Positions 25,486 through 33,641 of a stretch of DNA of 64,000 nucleotides are shown piece by piece. Source of the DNA: Cellulosimicrobium terreum (lineage in GTDB: Bacteria; Actinomycetota; Actinomycetes; Actinomycetales; Cellulomonadaceae); contig JACYFD010000006.1 of NCBI GenBank assembly GCA_014803435.1, positions 124,001 through 188,000 on the forward strand. Direction: 5' to 3'. Under the pieces are notes generated by a model. It ran no database searches. It was given only the letters and a program-made list of their open reading frames with translations, and was not told the origin of the DNA. A program made the translations under genes and the position numbers. Every line of letters starts with the position of its first letter. The stretch's first letter is position 1.

Positions 25486-26859
25486 ATGAACGGCAACCAG
25501 GTCGAGGAGCTTCGGGGGGCCGTCGGTCAGCTGATGACCCGCGCGCTCGAGGACCTGCGCACGCTCGTCGCGATCCCGTCCGTGGCGGACGAGCGCCTCT
25601 ACCCCCGCGCGGAGTGCGAGCGCGCCGCGGGCTGGGTCGTGGACGCGTTCGCCGCGGAGGGCCTCGAGACGCGGCTCGAGACCACGCCCGACGGATCGCA
25701 GGTCGTCCTCGGCCACCGCCCCGGGCCCGACGGCGCCCCGACCGTCCTGCTCTACGCGCACTACGACGTGCAGCCCCCGCTGGACGACGCCGCCTGGACC
25801 AGCCCACCTTTCGAGCTCGCTGAGCGCGACGGGCGCCTGTACGGGCGTGGCGCCGCGGACTGCAAGGGGAATATCGTCACGCACCTGACGGCGCTGCGAG
25901 CGTTGCGCGCTCTGGACGGCGACGACTACCCCGTGGGGATCCGGCTCGTCGTCGAGGGCTCCGAGGAGCAGGGCACGGGCGGCCTCGACCAGTGGGTCGA
26001 GGCGAACCCCGGTGCGCTGGCCGCGGACGCGATGCTCGTGCAGGACACGGGCAACGCCGAGCTCGGGCTGCCGACGCTCACCGTCTCGCTGCGCGGCGCG
26101 GCGAACGTCGTCGTGCACGTGGAGGCGCTCGCGGGGGAGATCCACTCGGGCATGTTCGGCGGCGCCGCACCGGACGCGCTCGCCGCGCTCGCCGCGATGC
26201 TCGCGAGCCTGCGCGACGAGCGGGGGGACACGACGATCGACGGAGTCCCCGACCCCGTCGCCCGGGGCACGTGGCCGGGCGTCGAGTACGACGCTGACCA
26301 GTTCCGCCGGGATGCGGGCGTGCTCGACGGCGTCGAGCTCGTCGGGAGCGGCGCCGTGGCGGACCGGCTCTGGGCGCGTCCGGTCGTGACGATCCTGGGG
26401 ATCGACGCACCGAGCGTCGTCGGCTCGGCCGCGGCGATCCAGCCGCGCGCGTCCGCTCGCCTCAACCTGCGTGTCCCGCCCGGCGCGGACGCGGTCCGGT
26501 TGCAGGACCTGCTGGTCGCGCACCTGGAGGCGCACGCGCCGTGGGGGGTGCGGGTCACCGTGGAGCGCGACGCCGCCGGGCAGCCGTTCCAGGCGCGCAC
26601 GAGCGGGCACGTGTTCGACACGTTGTCCGGTGCGCTCGCCGACGCGTACGGGCACGAGACCGTCACCGCCGGGCAGGGCGGGTCGATCCCGCTGTGCAAC
26701 GTGCTCGCGGGGCAGTACCCGGACGCGGCGATCGTGCTGCTCGGCGTCGAGGAGCCCGCGTGCCTCATCCACGCCCCGAACGAGTCCGTCGCGCCGAGCG
26801 AGATCGAGAGCCTCGCGGTCGGTGAGGCGCTCTTCCTGGCCCGGCTCGGGTCCCGCTGA
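25486..26859 (+). CDS. M20 family metallopeptidase (dipeptidase/deacylase)
   Basis: Cytoplasmic zinc-dependent amidohydrolase, 457 residues, start ATG with GGGAGG seven bases upstream. Metal ligands are visible: YAHYDVQPPLDDAAWTSPPF (His, Asp), GRGAADCKGN (bridging Asp), and IVEGSEEQGTGGL-like RLVVEGSEEQGTGG (catalytic and metal Glu), with a C-terminal LIHAPNESVAPSEIES (His ligand). The dimerisation domain lies at about 205-330 (GEIHSGMFGGAAPDALAALA). It is related to ArgE/DapE/CPG2 dipeptidases. The gene is isolated between the divergent 2-hydroxyacid dehydrogenase and the convergent cydC, so context gives no substrate. Confidence 0.9.
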   Translation: MNGNQVEELRGAVGQLMTRALEDLRTLVAIPSVADERLYPRAECERAAGWVVDAFAAEGLETRLETTPDGSQVVLGHRPGPDGAPTVLLYAHYDVQPPLDDAAWTSPPFELAERDGRLYGRGAADCKGNIVTHLTALRALRALDGDDYPVGIRLVVEGSEEQGTGGLDQWVEANPGALAADAMLVQDTGNAELGLPTLTVSLRGAANVVVHVEALAGEIHSGMFGGAAPDALAALAAMLASLRDERGDTTIDGVPDPVARGTWPGVEYDADQFRRDAGVLDGVELVGSGAVADRLWARPVVTILGIDAPSVVGSAAAIQPRASARLNLRVPPGADAVRLQDLLVAHLEAHAPWGVRVTVERDAAGQPFQARTSGHVFDTLSGALADAYGHETVTAGQGGSIPLCNVLAGQYPDAAIVLLGVEEPACLIHAPNESVAPSEIESLAVGEALFLARLGSR

Positions 26860-26870
26860 CCGGGGACCGC

Positions 26871-28676
26871 TCAACGGGCCGTCGTGGTCTCCTGGTCGAC
26901 GAGCCACCGGTAGTCCGGCCGCTCGAGCAGCTCGGCGTGCGTCCCGCGCGCGACGACGTGCGCGGGTCCGTCCGGCTCGTCGTCCGGCCGCGCGAGGAGC
27001 AGCACCTCGTCCATCGCCTCCAGCGCGCCGAGCCGGTGGGTCGCGACGACGACCCCGCGGCGACCGGGGCCCGACCGCGTCGTCGCCACGAGACGGCGCA
27101 CGAGCGCGTCCGCCGTCGCGGGGTCGAGGTGCTCGGCCGGCTCGTCGACCAGCAGGAGCGGCGCGGGCGCGAGCAGCGCCCGGGCGACGAGCAGTCGGCG
27201 TCGCTCGCCGCCGGACACGTCCGTCGCGTCCGGTCCGAGAACGGTGTCGACGCCGTCGGGGAGGGCCTCGAGCCAGCCATCCAGACCGACCTCCTGCAGC
27301 GCGGACCGGGCCTCGGCCGGCGTGACGTCGCCGCGGGCGACGCGCAGGTTCTCGAGGACGGTGGTGTCGAAGACGTGTCCGTCCTCGGCGACGAGCACGA
27401 CGCCCCGGGCAGCGTCGGCCCGGGGGAGCGACGCGACGTCCGTGGCGTCGAGCGTCGCGCGCCCGTCGAGGGCGGGGAGCAGCCCGGCCGCTGTCGCGAG
27501 GAGCGTCGTCTTGCCGATGCCGGACGGACCGACGAGCGCGACCGCGCGACCTGGGCGCAGCGTCAGGTCGACGCCCGTGACGACGGGACGCCCGCGCCGC
27601 TCGTCGGCCTGCCAGGCGCACGCGACGTCGTCGAGCACGAGCTCGGTGTCCGCCGGAGGCGATCCGTGGGGGACCTGCGCGACCGGCGCACGCTCGTCGC
27701 CGGCGCCGAGCAGCGACGTCACCCGTCGGGCCGCCTGACGCGAGCGGTGCAGCTGGACGGCAGCGGCCGGGAGGGCGTTCGCGGCCTCGAACACCGCGAG
27801 GGGCGTGAGCACGACGACGGACAGCTCCTCGGGCGAGAGCGTGCCCGCCACGACGGCGGGGACTCCCAGGAGGATCGCGGCGAGCACGGCGAGGCCGACC
27901 GCGGCGACGGCGAGCCCGGCGGCGACCCCGGCGGTGCGGGCGCCGTCGTCGGCGGCGTCGGCGAGGTCGCGGTCGGCGGTCCGCAGGTCGTCGAGGCGAC
28001 CGGGGAGGCGACCGGAGACCGCCAGCGGACCGGAGGCCTCCAGCACCTCCAGCGCGGTTGCCGTCATCGCGGCGCGTGCGGCTGCCCCGCGCGACTCGAC
28101 CTCGCGCGCGGACCGGGCCGAGAGCCAGGGTGCGACGACGGCCGCGAGCACGAGGCACAGGGCGAGCGCGGCACCGGCCGCCGGCAGGAAGGCGGCGACC
28201 AGCGCGACGGAACCGACGGACACGAGGAGCGCCACGCCCGCCGGGACGAGCGCGCGCACGACGACGTCCCCGACGTCGTCGACGTCCGCCCCGACCCGCG
28301 CGAGGAGGTCGCCACGGCGCAGCCGCACGAGCGCCGCGGGCGAGCCCTCGGCGAGCGCGGTGTACAGGTTGGCGCGCAGCGCCGCCATGCCGCGCAGGGC
28401 GACGTCGTGCGACGCGAGGCGCTCGAGGTACCGGAACACGCCGCGCGAGATGCCGAACGCCCGGACCGCGACGACGGCGACCGAGAGCGTGAGCACGGGC
28501 GGCATCTGCGACGCGCGGGCGATGAGCCAGGCCGCGACCGCGGCGAGCGCGACCGAGCTGCCGAGCGCGAGGGCGCCGAGGGCCACGGCCCGTGCGACGC
28601 GGGTCCAGCGCACGTCGAGGAGGCGCACGGCCCGCCACAGCGGGTCCGAGGAGAGGCGCTCCCGCAGGCGGGTCAT
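26871..28676 (-). CDS. cydC: Thiol reductant ABC exporter subunit CydC
   Basis: Half-transporter (601 residues) of the CydDC heterodimer that exports glutathione/cysteine-type reductants and is needed for cytochrome bd assembly. About six membrane helices occupy residues 25-300. The ATPase domain has Walker A LVGPSGIGKTTLLATAA, signature VSGGERRRLLVARALL, Walker B LLLVDEPAEHLD and the switch His in VVVATHRLGALE. The ATG overlaps the cydD stop by four bases (ATGA). It is the last gene of cydABDC and ends convergently 11 bases from the M20 peptidase stop. Confidence 0.93.
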   Translation of the reverse strand: MTRLRERLSSDPLWRAVRLLDVRWTRVARAVALGALALGSSVALAAVAAWLIARASQMPPVLTLSVAVVAVRAFGISRGVFRYLERLASHDVALRGMAALRANLYTALAEGSPAALVRLRRGDLLARVGADVDDVGDVVVRALVPAGVALLVSVGSVALVAAFLPAAGAALALCLVLAAVVAPWLSARSAREVESRGAAARAAMTATALEVLEASGPLAVSGRLPGRLDDLRTADRDLADAADDGARTAGVAAGLAVAAVGLAVLAAILLGVPAVVAGTLSPEELSVVVLTPLAVFEAANALPAAAVQLHRSRQAARRVTSLLGAGDERAPVAQVPHGSPPADTELVLDDVACAWQADERRGRPVVTGVDLTLRPGRAVALVGPSGIGKTTLLATAAGLLPALDGRATLDATDVASLPRADAARGVVLVAEDGHVFDTTVLENLRVARGDVTPAEARSALQEVGLDGWLEALPDGVDTVLGPDATDVSGGERRRLLVARALLAPAPLLLVDEPAEHLDPATADALVRRLVATTRSGPGRRGVVVATHRLGALEAMDEVLLLARPDDEPDGPAHVVARGTHAELLERPDYRWLVDQETTTAR

Positions 28677-30436
28677 GCGTCCACCGCCTCGGTCGCCTGC
28701 GTCCGAGGTGTGGCGGACGGGTGTGCGACGGCTCCGTTGAGCGCCGCAGAGGTCACCTCGACGACGCGGTCCGCCGCCCGGACGAGCGAAGGGCGGTGCG
28801 CGACGACGACGACCGTCCGGCCCTGGTCGCGCCACGTGCGCACGGCGTCGAGCACGACCTGCTCGCCGCGCGCGTCGAGATGGGCGGTCGGCTCGTCGAG
28901 CACGACCAGCGGCGTGCGCGCGGGGTCGCCGAGCAGCGCGGCAGCGAGCGCGACACGCTGCCGCTGACCGACGCTCAGCCCGGTACCGCCCCGACCGACG
29001 TCGGTGGCCCAGCCGTCGGGAAGAGTCGCGACGACGTCGTCGAGCCCGGCCGTGGCGGCCGCTCGTCCGAGCGCGTCGTCGGTCACGTCGAGACCGTCCG
29101 TCACGGCGTCGCGCAGGTTTCCCGGGGCGAGCACTGGGCGCTGGGGGAGCCATGCGACCTGGGGCCAGTAGGTCGTGAGGTCGACGTCGGCGAGCGGGAC
29201 CTGCTCGCCGTCGGGCGCCGTGAGGACGACGTCGCCGTGATCGGCCCGGACGAGCCCGAGGAGCACGAGCACGGCCGTCGTCTTGCCCGCCCCGCTCGGT
29301 CCGGTGAGCGCGACGACGCAGCCCGGCGACCCCTGGGGACCCGGTGGTCCGGCGACCGGCAGCTCGAGGTCGAGCCCCGCGGGCGCGAGCACGCCGCGGT
29401 CGCCCGCCCGCACGCCGACGCCGCGCAGGCTGATGGTCGTGCCGGCGAGGCGCGGCGCCTCGCGCCGGCCGGGTCGGGGTGCGGGCTCGTCGAGGATCTC
29501 GAACGCCTGCTGCGCGGCGGCGATCCCGTCGGTCGAGGCGTGGAAGTGCAGGCCGACCTGGCGCAGCGGGAGGTACACCTCGGGCGCGAGCACGAGGACG
29601 GCGATCGCCGGCTCGAGGTCCATGCCGCCGTGCACGAGCCGGAGGCCGACGCCCACGGCCACGATCGCGACCGACAGGGTCGTGAGGAGCTCGAGCACCA
29701 TGCCCGAGAGGAAGGCGATGCGCAGCGTGCCCATGGTCGCGCGGCGGTTTGCCTCGCCCAGCGCCCGGACGCGACGCTCCGGCCCCCGGGCGCGCCCGAA
29801 CGCGAGGAGCGTGGGCAGACCGGCGAGGAGGTCGAGCACCTGGGCGCCGAGGCGCTGCATGACGACGAGCCGGCGTTCGGACGTCCCCGCCGTGAGCTGT
29901 CCGACGAGGACCATGAAGAGCGGCACGAGAGGGATCGTCACGGCGATGATCAGGGCGGACACCCAGTCGAGTCCGAGCACGACGGCGAGCGCCGCGGGTG
30001 TCACCGTCGCCGCCAGCAGCAGCTGGGGGAGGTACCGGACGAGGTAGGGCTCGAGCGCGTCCAGCCCGCGGGTCGCGAGGGTCGCGACCGCCGGTCCTCG
30101 ACCGCTCGCGAGCCAGCGCGGGCCGAGGGCCGCGGCGTGCTCGACGAGCTGCTCGCGCAGCTCCGCGACCGTCCGCGCGGACGCACGGAGCGCGAACCGC
30201 TCCTGGGCCCAGGAGGTCGCAGCCCGCGCGCCTACGACCGCGGCGAGCAGACCGAGGGGGCCCGCGACGTCGGGCAGGTCGGCCGTGCCCTGGATCGCCG
30301 GGGCGAGCACGGCCGCGAGCAGGACGGCCTGGGCCACGACCAGCGCCGCGGTGACGAACCCGAGCGTCGCGGTGAGGACGACATACCCGCGCGCCGCGCG
30401 GGCCTGGCGCAGGAGCCGCGGATCGAGCGGTCTCAC
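28673..30436 (-). CDS. cydD: Thiol reductant ABC exporter subunit CydD
   Basis: Partner half-transporter, 587 residues from a GTG overlapping the cydB stop (GTGA). The membrane domain is at about 20-320. The ATPase domain shows ALTGPSGAGKTTAVLVLL (Walker A), LSVGQRQRVALAAALL (signature), LVVLDEPTAHLDARGEQ (Walker B) and VVVAHRPSLVRAADRVVEV (H-loop). Together with CydC it forms the exporter required for bd oxidase maturation. The longer open frame upstream of 30436 is a shadow of cydB and cydA, so the GTG is the only reasonable start. The N-terminus VRPLDPRLLRQARAARGY is typical of CydD. Confidence 0.93.
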   Translation of the reverse strand: MRPLDPRLLRQARAARGYVVLTATLGFVTAALVVAQAVLLAAVLAPAIQGTADLPDVAGPLGLLAAVVGARAATSWAQERFALRASARTVAELREQLVEHAAALGPRWLASGRGPAVATLATRGLDALEPYLVRYLPQLLLAATVTPAALAVVLGLDWVSALIIAVTIPLVPLFMVLVGQLTAGTSERRLVVMQRLGAQVLDLLAGLPTLLAFGRARGPERRVRALGEANRRATMGTLRIAFLSGMVLELLTTLSVAIVAVGVGLRLVHGGMDLEPAIAVLVLAPEVYLPLRQVGLHFHASTDGIAAAQQAFEILDEPAPRPGRREAPRLAGTTISLRGVGVRAGDRGVLAPAGLDLELPVAGPPGPQGSPGCVVALTGPSGAGKTTAVLVLLGLVRADHGDVVLTAPDGEQVPLADVDLTTYWPQVAWLPQRPVLAPGNLRDAVTDGLDVTDDALGRAAATAGLDDVVATLPDGWATDVGRGGTGLSVGQRQRVALAAALLGDPARTPLVVLDEPTAHLDARGEQVVLDAVRTWRDQGRTVVVVAHRPSLVRAADRVVEVTSAALNGAVAHPSATPRTQATEAVDA

Positions 30437-31569
30437 GTGCCGCGCGTCCCGTCGCCGGGGCCCGCCGAGCCGTCCCGCGAACCGAGGTCGCGTCCGGCCG
30501 CGCCGCCCGACGACGCCCCGCCGAACGCCGCCTCCCGGACCTTCTTGAGCGACAACCCGGCCGGGGCCGGGATGTCCGTCGTGGAGAGCCGTCGCCGGAA
30601 CACCCAGTACGTCCAGGACTGGTACGCGATGACGAGCGGCGTCAGGACCACGGCGACCCACGTCATGACGGTCAGCGTGTAGTCGGTCGACGACGCGTTG
30701 TGGATCGTCAGCGAGTTCGCCGGGTCGGTGGCGGGCATGACGTCGGGGTACATGGAGCCGAAGATCAGCACGACGGCGGCCACGATCGTCACGGCGGAGG
30801 CGCCGAACGCCCAGCCCTCGCGCGCCCGCGCGTTCATGACCAGCGTGGCGACGAGTCCGCCCGCGGCGGCCAGGACCGCGATCCACGTCCACGGCACCGA
30901 GTACGCGACCTGCGCCCAGACGGCCCAGCCACCTGCGAGGACGAGGGCCGCGATCCCGTACGTCCTGGCGTGCTGCCGCGCGCGGTGCCGGATCTCGCCG
31001 TCGGTCTTGAGCGCGACGAACACCGCGCCGTGCAGCAGGAAGAGGCTCAGGGTCACGAGCCCGCCGAGGAGGGCGAACGGCGACAGCAGCGAGAAGAACC
31101 CGCCGACGAACTGGTGGTCCGCGTCCAGCTCGACGCCGCGCACCAGGTTGGCGAACGCGACTCCCCACAGCACGGCGGGCACCCACGAGCCGACCTGGAT
31201 CGCGACGTCGCAGCGCCGGGCCCACTGCGGGTCGGCGATCTTGCCGCGGTACTCGAACGCGACGCCGCGCACGATGAGCGCGACGAGGATGAGCAGGAGC
31301 GGCAGGTAGAAGCCGGAGAACAGCGTCGCGTACCACTCGGGGAACGCGGCGAACGTCGCGCCCCCGGCGGTGAGGAGCCACACCTCGTTGCCGTCCCAGA
31401 CGGGGCCGATGGTGTTGATGAGGACGCGGCGCTCCTTCTCCTTGTGCTCCTTGTCCCCTCGGGGCAGGAGCGAGACGAGCATGCCCACCCCGAAGTCGAA
31501 GCCCTCGAGCACGAGGTAGCCCGTCCACAGGACGGCGATGAGCAGGAACCAGACGACGGCGAGGTCCAC
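30433..31569 (-). CDS. cydB: Cytochrome bd ubiquinol oxidase subunit II
   Basis: Integral membrane subunit of the terminal oxidase, 378 residues with about eight to nine helices. Characteristic motifs are YLVLEGFDFGVGML, VWDGNEVWLLTAGGATFAAF (conserved W-D-GNEVW), WYATLFSGFYLPLLLILVAL, and EYRGKIADPQWARRCD. The GTG start lies 27 bases after cydA and the stop overlaps cydD. A C-terminal tail of about 40 residues rich in Gly/Ser/Ala extends past the last helix. Subunit II carries no haem itself but completes the quinol-oxidising complex. Confidence 0.96.
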   Translation of the reverse strand: MDLAVVWFLLIAVLWTGYLVLEGFDFGVGMLVSLLPRGDKEHKEKERRVLINTIGPVWDGNEVWLLTAGGATFAAFPEWYATLFSGFYLPLLLILVALIVRGVAFEYRGKIADPQWARRCDVAIQVGSWVPAVLWGVAFANLVRGVELDADHQFVGGFFSLLSPFALLGGLVTLSLFLLHGAVFVALKTDGEIRHRARQHARTYGIAALVLAGGWAVWAQVAYSVPWTWIAVLAAAGGLVATLVMNARAREGWAFGASAVTIVAAVVLIFGSMYPDVMPATDPANSLTIHNASSTDYTLTVMTWVAVVLTPLVIAYQSWTYWVFRRRLSTTDIPAPAGLSLKKVREAAFGGASSGGAAGRDLGSRDGSAGPGDGTRGT

Positions 31570-31596
31570 GGCGGTCTCCAGGGTTTCTCGGTCGCG

Positions 31597-33117
31597 TCAG
31601 TACGCGAAGGACAACGGGCGGTCGGCTCCGTCGGAGCCGTCGTCGTCGCCGGGTGGTTCCTGCGCCTCGGGGGACTCGTCGCGCACGGACAACGGGACCC
31701 CTTCGATCGCGTAGCGCCGCATGAGGGTGAACCACACGACGGCGAGCGCGCCGTAGACGAGCGTGAAGACGATCATCGAGGTGAGCACCATGCCCGGGCT
31801 GACGACCGTCGACACCCCGCGCTCGGTGAGCAGCCGGATCTGGTCGATGCCGGTGGGGTTCGGTGCGACGACCCAGGGCTGCCGGCCGACCTCGGTGAAG
31901 ATCCAGCCGAACGAGTTCGCGAGGAACGGCATGGGGATCGCGATCAGGGCGACGCGGGAGAACCACACGTTGTCCGTGACCCGACCGCGGCGCGTGAGCC
32001 ACAGCGCCATGAGCGCGAGGGCGATCGACCCGGCGGCCATGCCGATCATGAGGCGGAACGACCAGTAGGTGATCGCGAGGTTCGGGTGGTAGGTCACGGG
32101 GTCGCCGGACGCCGTCACGTCGCCGTAGCGCTCGGTCATCTGCTCCTGGACGTCGTCGACGCCGGGCAGGTAGCTCTCCGGGCCGGAGAAGTGGCCCGTG
32201 CCGAGATAGGAGGCGAGGCCGGGGATCTCGATGAGGTGGGTGACGCCCTCGCACGAGTTCGACAGGTCGCCGATGGTGAGGATGGAGAACGCGGCTCCCT
32301 CGGAGCCCTCGCACAGCGCCTCGGCGGACGACATCTTGCCGGGCTGCTGCTCGTACATGATCTTGCCCTGCACGTCGCCGGAGACGGCGACGCCGATGCC
32401 GCCGACGAGCATCGCGATGACGCCGAGGGTCACCGCGGGGCGGTAGACGTCGCGCGCGAGCTCGACGTTCTCGGCCTTCCGCGTGCGCACGAGGCGGACC
32501 ATCCACCACGCGGCGACGGCGGTGACGAACGTGCCGGCGGTGAGCATGGTCGCGGTGATCTGGTGCGGGAACGCCGCCAGGAGCGTGTTGTTGGTGAGCA
32601 CGGCCCAGATGTCCGTCATCTCCGCGCGGCCGGTCTCGGGGTTGTACTCAGCCCCTACCGGGTGCTGCATCCACGAGTTCGCCGCCAGGATGAAGAAGGC
32701 GGAGAGGTTGACGGCGATCGCGACCGCCCAGATGCACGCGAGGTGCACCTTCTTGCTGAGCCGGTCCCACCCGAAGATCCACAGGCCGAGGAACGTCGAC
32801 TCGATGAAGAACGCGGCGAGCGCCTCCATCGCGAGCGGCGCGCCGAACACGTCGCCCACGAACCGCGAGTACTCGCTCCAGTTCATCCCGAACTGGAACT
32901 CCTGCACGATCCCGGTCACGACGCCGAGCGCGAAGTTGATGAGCAGGAGCTTGCCGAAGAACTTGGTCAGGCGCAGCCAGCGCTCGTTCCCCGTGCGGAC
33001 CCAGGCGGTCTGCATGATCGCGACGAGCGGCGCGAGGCCGATCGTGAGCGGCACGAAGATGAAGTGGTAGACGGTCGTGATGGCGAACTGCCACCGGGCG
33101 AGTGCTAGGGCATCCAC
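31597..33117 (-). CDS. cydA: Cytochrome bd ubiquinol oxidase subunit I
   Basis: Haem-carrying subunit, 506 residues, of the high-affinity quinol:O2 oxidoreductase. Haem ligands are visible: His in TTVYHFIFVPLT (b595), His in AAFPHQITATML (b558) and Met in SFRLMIGMAAGSI (b558). Glu residues of the proton path lie in FFIESTFLGLWIFGWD, and the quinol-binding signature EVGRQPWVVAPNP is present. The Q-loop is short, as in actinobacteria and Bacillus. The GTG start has GAGGAG five bases upstream. It heads cydABDC, and a Rex operator lies about 155 bp upstream, so induction at high NADH/low oxygen is expected. Confidence 0.97.
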   Translation of the reverse strand: MDALALARWQFAITTVYHFIFVPLTIGLAPLVAIMQTAWVRTGNERWLRLTKFFGKLLLINFALGVVTGIVQEFQFGMNWSEYSRFVGDVFGAPLAMEALAAFFIESTFLGLWIFGWDRLSKKVHLACIWAVAIAVNLSAFFILAANSWMQHPVGAEYNPETGRAEMTDIWAVLTNNTLLAAFPHQITATMLTAGTFVTAVAAWWMVRLVRTRKAENVELARDVYRPAVTLGVIAMLVGGIGVAVSGDVQGKIMYEQQPGKMSSAEALCEGSEGAAFSILTIGDLSNSCEGVTHLIEIPGLASYLGTGHFSGPESYLPGVDDVQEQMTERYGDVTASGDPVTYHPNLAITYWSFRLMIGMAAGSIALALMALWLTRRGRVTDNVWFSRVALIAIPMPFLANSFGWIFTEVGRQPWVVAPNPTGIDQIRLLTERGVSTVVSPGMVLTSMIVFTLVYGALAVVWFTLMRRYAIEGVPLSVRDESPEAQEPPGDDDGSDGADRPLSFAY

Positions 33118-33271
33118 GTGCGCTCCTCAAGGGTGCCGACTGGGCCGACGGGGGTCGGGACGGGCGACGCCGGACGTGAGATCCGGGAGGAGTCGTCCCG
33201 GTCCGACGGTAGGCCCAATCTGCACCACCTGCCCGGCATACGGCGACCCCGAACCGCCGGAACGGCGCCCC

Positions 33272-33289
33272 TTGTGACACTATTCACAA
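33272..33289. promoter_or_regulatory. Rex (redox-sensing repressor) operator
   Basis: TTGTGACACTATTCACAA fits the Rex consensus TTGTGAA-N4-TTCACAA at every defined position except one (C instead of A at position 7). It is upstream of cydABDC on the minus strand. In Streptomyces and other Gram-positives Rex releases this site when NADH is high and so induces cytochrome bd. No rex gene is in the window. Confidence 0.85.
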
Positions 33290-33641
33290 GAGTTGACGCC
33301 TCCGTGCGGCGGCGATCCGGGCCGAACGTGCACGCCGGCGTCGGTGCGTCCTGGCGTGGGACGCGAGCCCCCCTGTGCGATACTGGCCGAGTCACGCGGG
33401 CACCGCATCGCTCGCTGACGAACACGAGCTCGCAGCACCGCGGACCGCGGCAGTCGGCGCGCCGCCCCGGGTTTGAAGGGACCCGGTCGGCAGGCGCCCG
33501 CGCCGTCCACGCGTGCAGCGACAGTGACCGACGACTTCCGTCGCCGGACGACGCGCTGCGGTGCGCTCGTCCCGAGTGACGACCGACCGCCCCGAGGGGC
33601 CGTACGGTGCGGGCGGCCCCAGTGGCACAGGAGCACGACGC
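33290..33641 (+). promoter_or_regulatory. Gene-free region between the cyd operon and rne (rne leader)
   Basis: The gap 33118-33641 has no convincing gene. The left part holds the cydA leader and the Rex site. The right part probably contains the rne promoter: a GATACT box at 33379-33384 with only a weak -35 upstream. That would give a 5' leader of about 250 nt containing several possible hairpins, for example CCGGGT (33467-33472) pairing with ACCCGG (33481-33486). Long structured rne leaders mediate autoregulation in enterobacteria; that role here is inference. Confidence 0.4.
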
